NCBI GenBank assembly: GCA_964577315.1
Contig: CAZNYT010000110.1
Location: forward strand, 1 to 5,562
Origin: Desulfonatronospira sp964577315
GTDB taxonomy: Bacteria; Desulfobacterota; Desulfovibrionia; Desulfovibrionales; Desulfonatronovibrionaceae
Direction of reading: 5' to 3'
DNA: 5,562 nucleotides
Shown here: piece by piece, positions 5,222-5,562 of the stretch
Position numbering within the stretch: the stretch's first letter is position 1
Layout: every line of letters starts with the position of its first letter
The notes under the pieces: model-generated
Told to the model about the DNA's origin: nothing
The model's input: only the letters and a program-made list of their open reading frames with translations
Database searches by the model: none
Program-made: the position numbers and the translations under genes

Positions 5222-5562
5222 GTGGGAAACTCTTCTTTAGCCAAGTTGACCTGCCCGGACAGCCATCAGGCTATTTCCAGGGAGCGGCTCTTTTCTGTGC
5301 TGGAAAAAAAGCTGGAATCACCTTTGGTCTGGATTGCAGCACCTGCTGGGGCAGGCAAGACCACGCTGGTTTCAAGTTATATGCAACAGCGTGAGTTCCG
5401 GGGTGTGTGGTATAATTGTGATGAGGAAGATGCGGATTTGCCCTCGTTTTTCTATTACCTGCGCCTGGCCGCCTCCCAATATTTTCCCAAAGGTGCTGAT
5501 GCCCTTCCCCTGCTCACCCCGGAGTACCGTCAGGGAATTTTCGTCTTTGCCAGGCGCTACTT
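5222..5562 (+). CDS. Second MalT-like STAND regulator, paralogue of the first (3' partial)
   Basis: The frame starts at GTG 5222 and is open for 113 codons to the window edge. The product shows Walker A AAPAGAGKTTLVSSY (about residues 38-52), then VWYNCDEEDADLPSFFYYLRLAAS and LPLLTPEY with FARRY at the window end. It matches the upstream regulator nearly without gaps, with about 54% identity over about 95 residues by hand count. By family and homology it is the start of another MalT-type STAND ATPase, probably also ending in helical repeats and a SARP-type winged helix plus BTAD, but that part is outside the window. It has its own leader with SARP-box-like repeats. The divergence from its neighbour points to an old duplication rather than a recent or assembly-made copy, and the two probably sense different signals. 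Confidence 0.88.
   Translation, partial: MGNSSLAKLTCPDSHQAISRERLFSVLEKKLESPLVWIAAPAGAGKTTLVSSYMQQREFRGVWYNCDEEDADLPSFFYYLRLAASQYFPKGADALPLLTPEYRQGIFVFARRY

Overview
The window looks like a bacterial chromosome segment of moderate G+C content. Its large MalT-like regulators ending in a SARP-type output module, its short QueG-like double [4Fe-4S] protein and its VapB-type antitoxin recall anaerobic Deltaproteobacteria (Desulfobacterota, Desulfovibrionales-like). That placement is an impression from protein style, not a proven taxonomy.

Layout, all genes on the + strand. (1) Bases 1-220 hold the 3' part of a VapB/AbrB-fold antitoxin gene cut by the window edge, with no VapC toxin gene after it. 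(2) Bases 328-1053 (possibly from 292) encode a short QueG-like iron-sulfur protein with eight cluster cysteines. A 14-bp perfect palindrome ends on the first base of its ATG. (3) Bases 1054-1570 are a gene-free, more A/T-rich stretch with inverted repeats and a possible promoter for the next gene. (4) Bases 1571-4963 encode a 1130-residue regulator with an N-terminal MalT-like STAND ATPase, a long helical-repeat middle, and a C-terminal winged helix plus BTAD (the SARP DNA-binding module). (5) Bases 4964-5221 are an intergenic region with a hairpin and then a promoter-like region. That region carries a 9-bp direct repeat with an 11-bp period, 8 bp upstream of a -10-like hexamer, which is the geometry described for SARP-activated promoters. 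(6) From 5222 to the window end is the 5' part of a second regulator, a clear paralogue of the first (about 54% identity over about 95 aligned residues by hand count).

The most interesting unit is the tandem pair of STAND-SARP regulators with a SARP-like operator between them. It suggests that the first regulator, the second, or both control expression of the second gene. The ligand and the wider regulon cannot be seen here. The antitoxin and the QueG-like gene show no evident functional link to the regulators.
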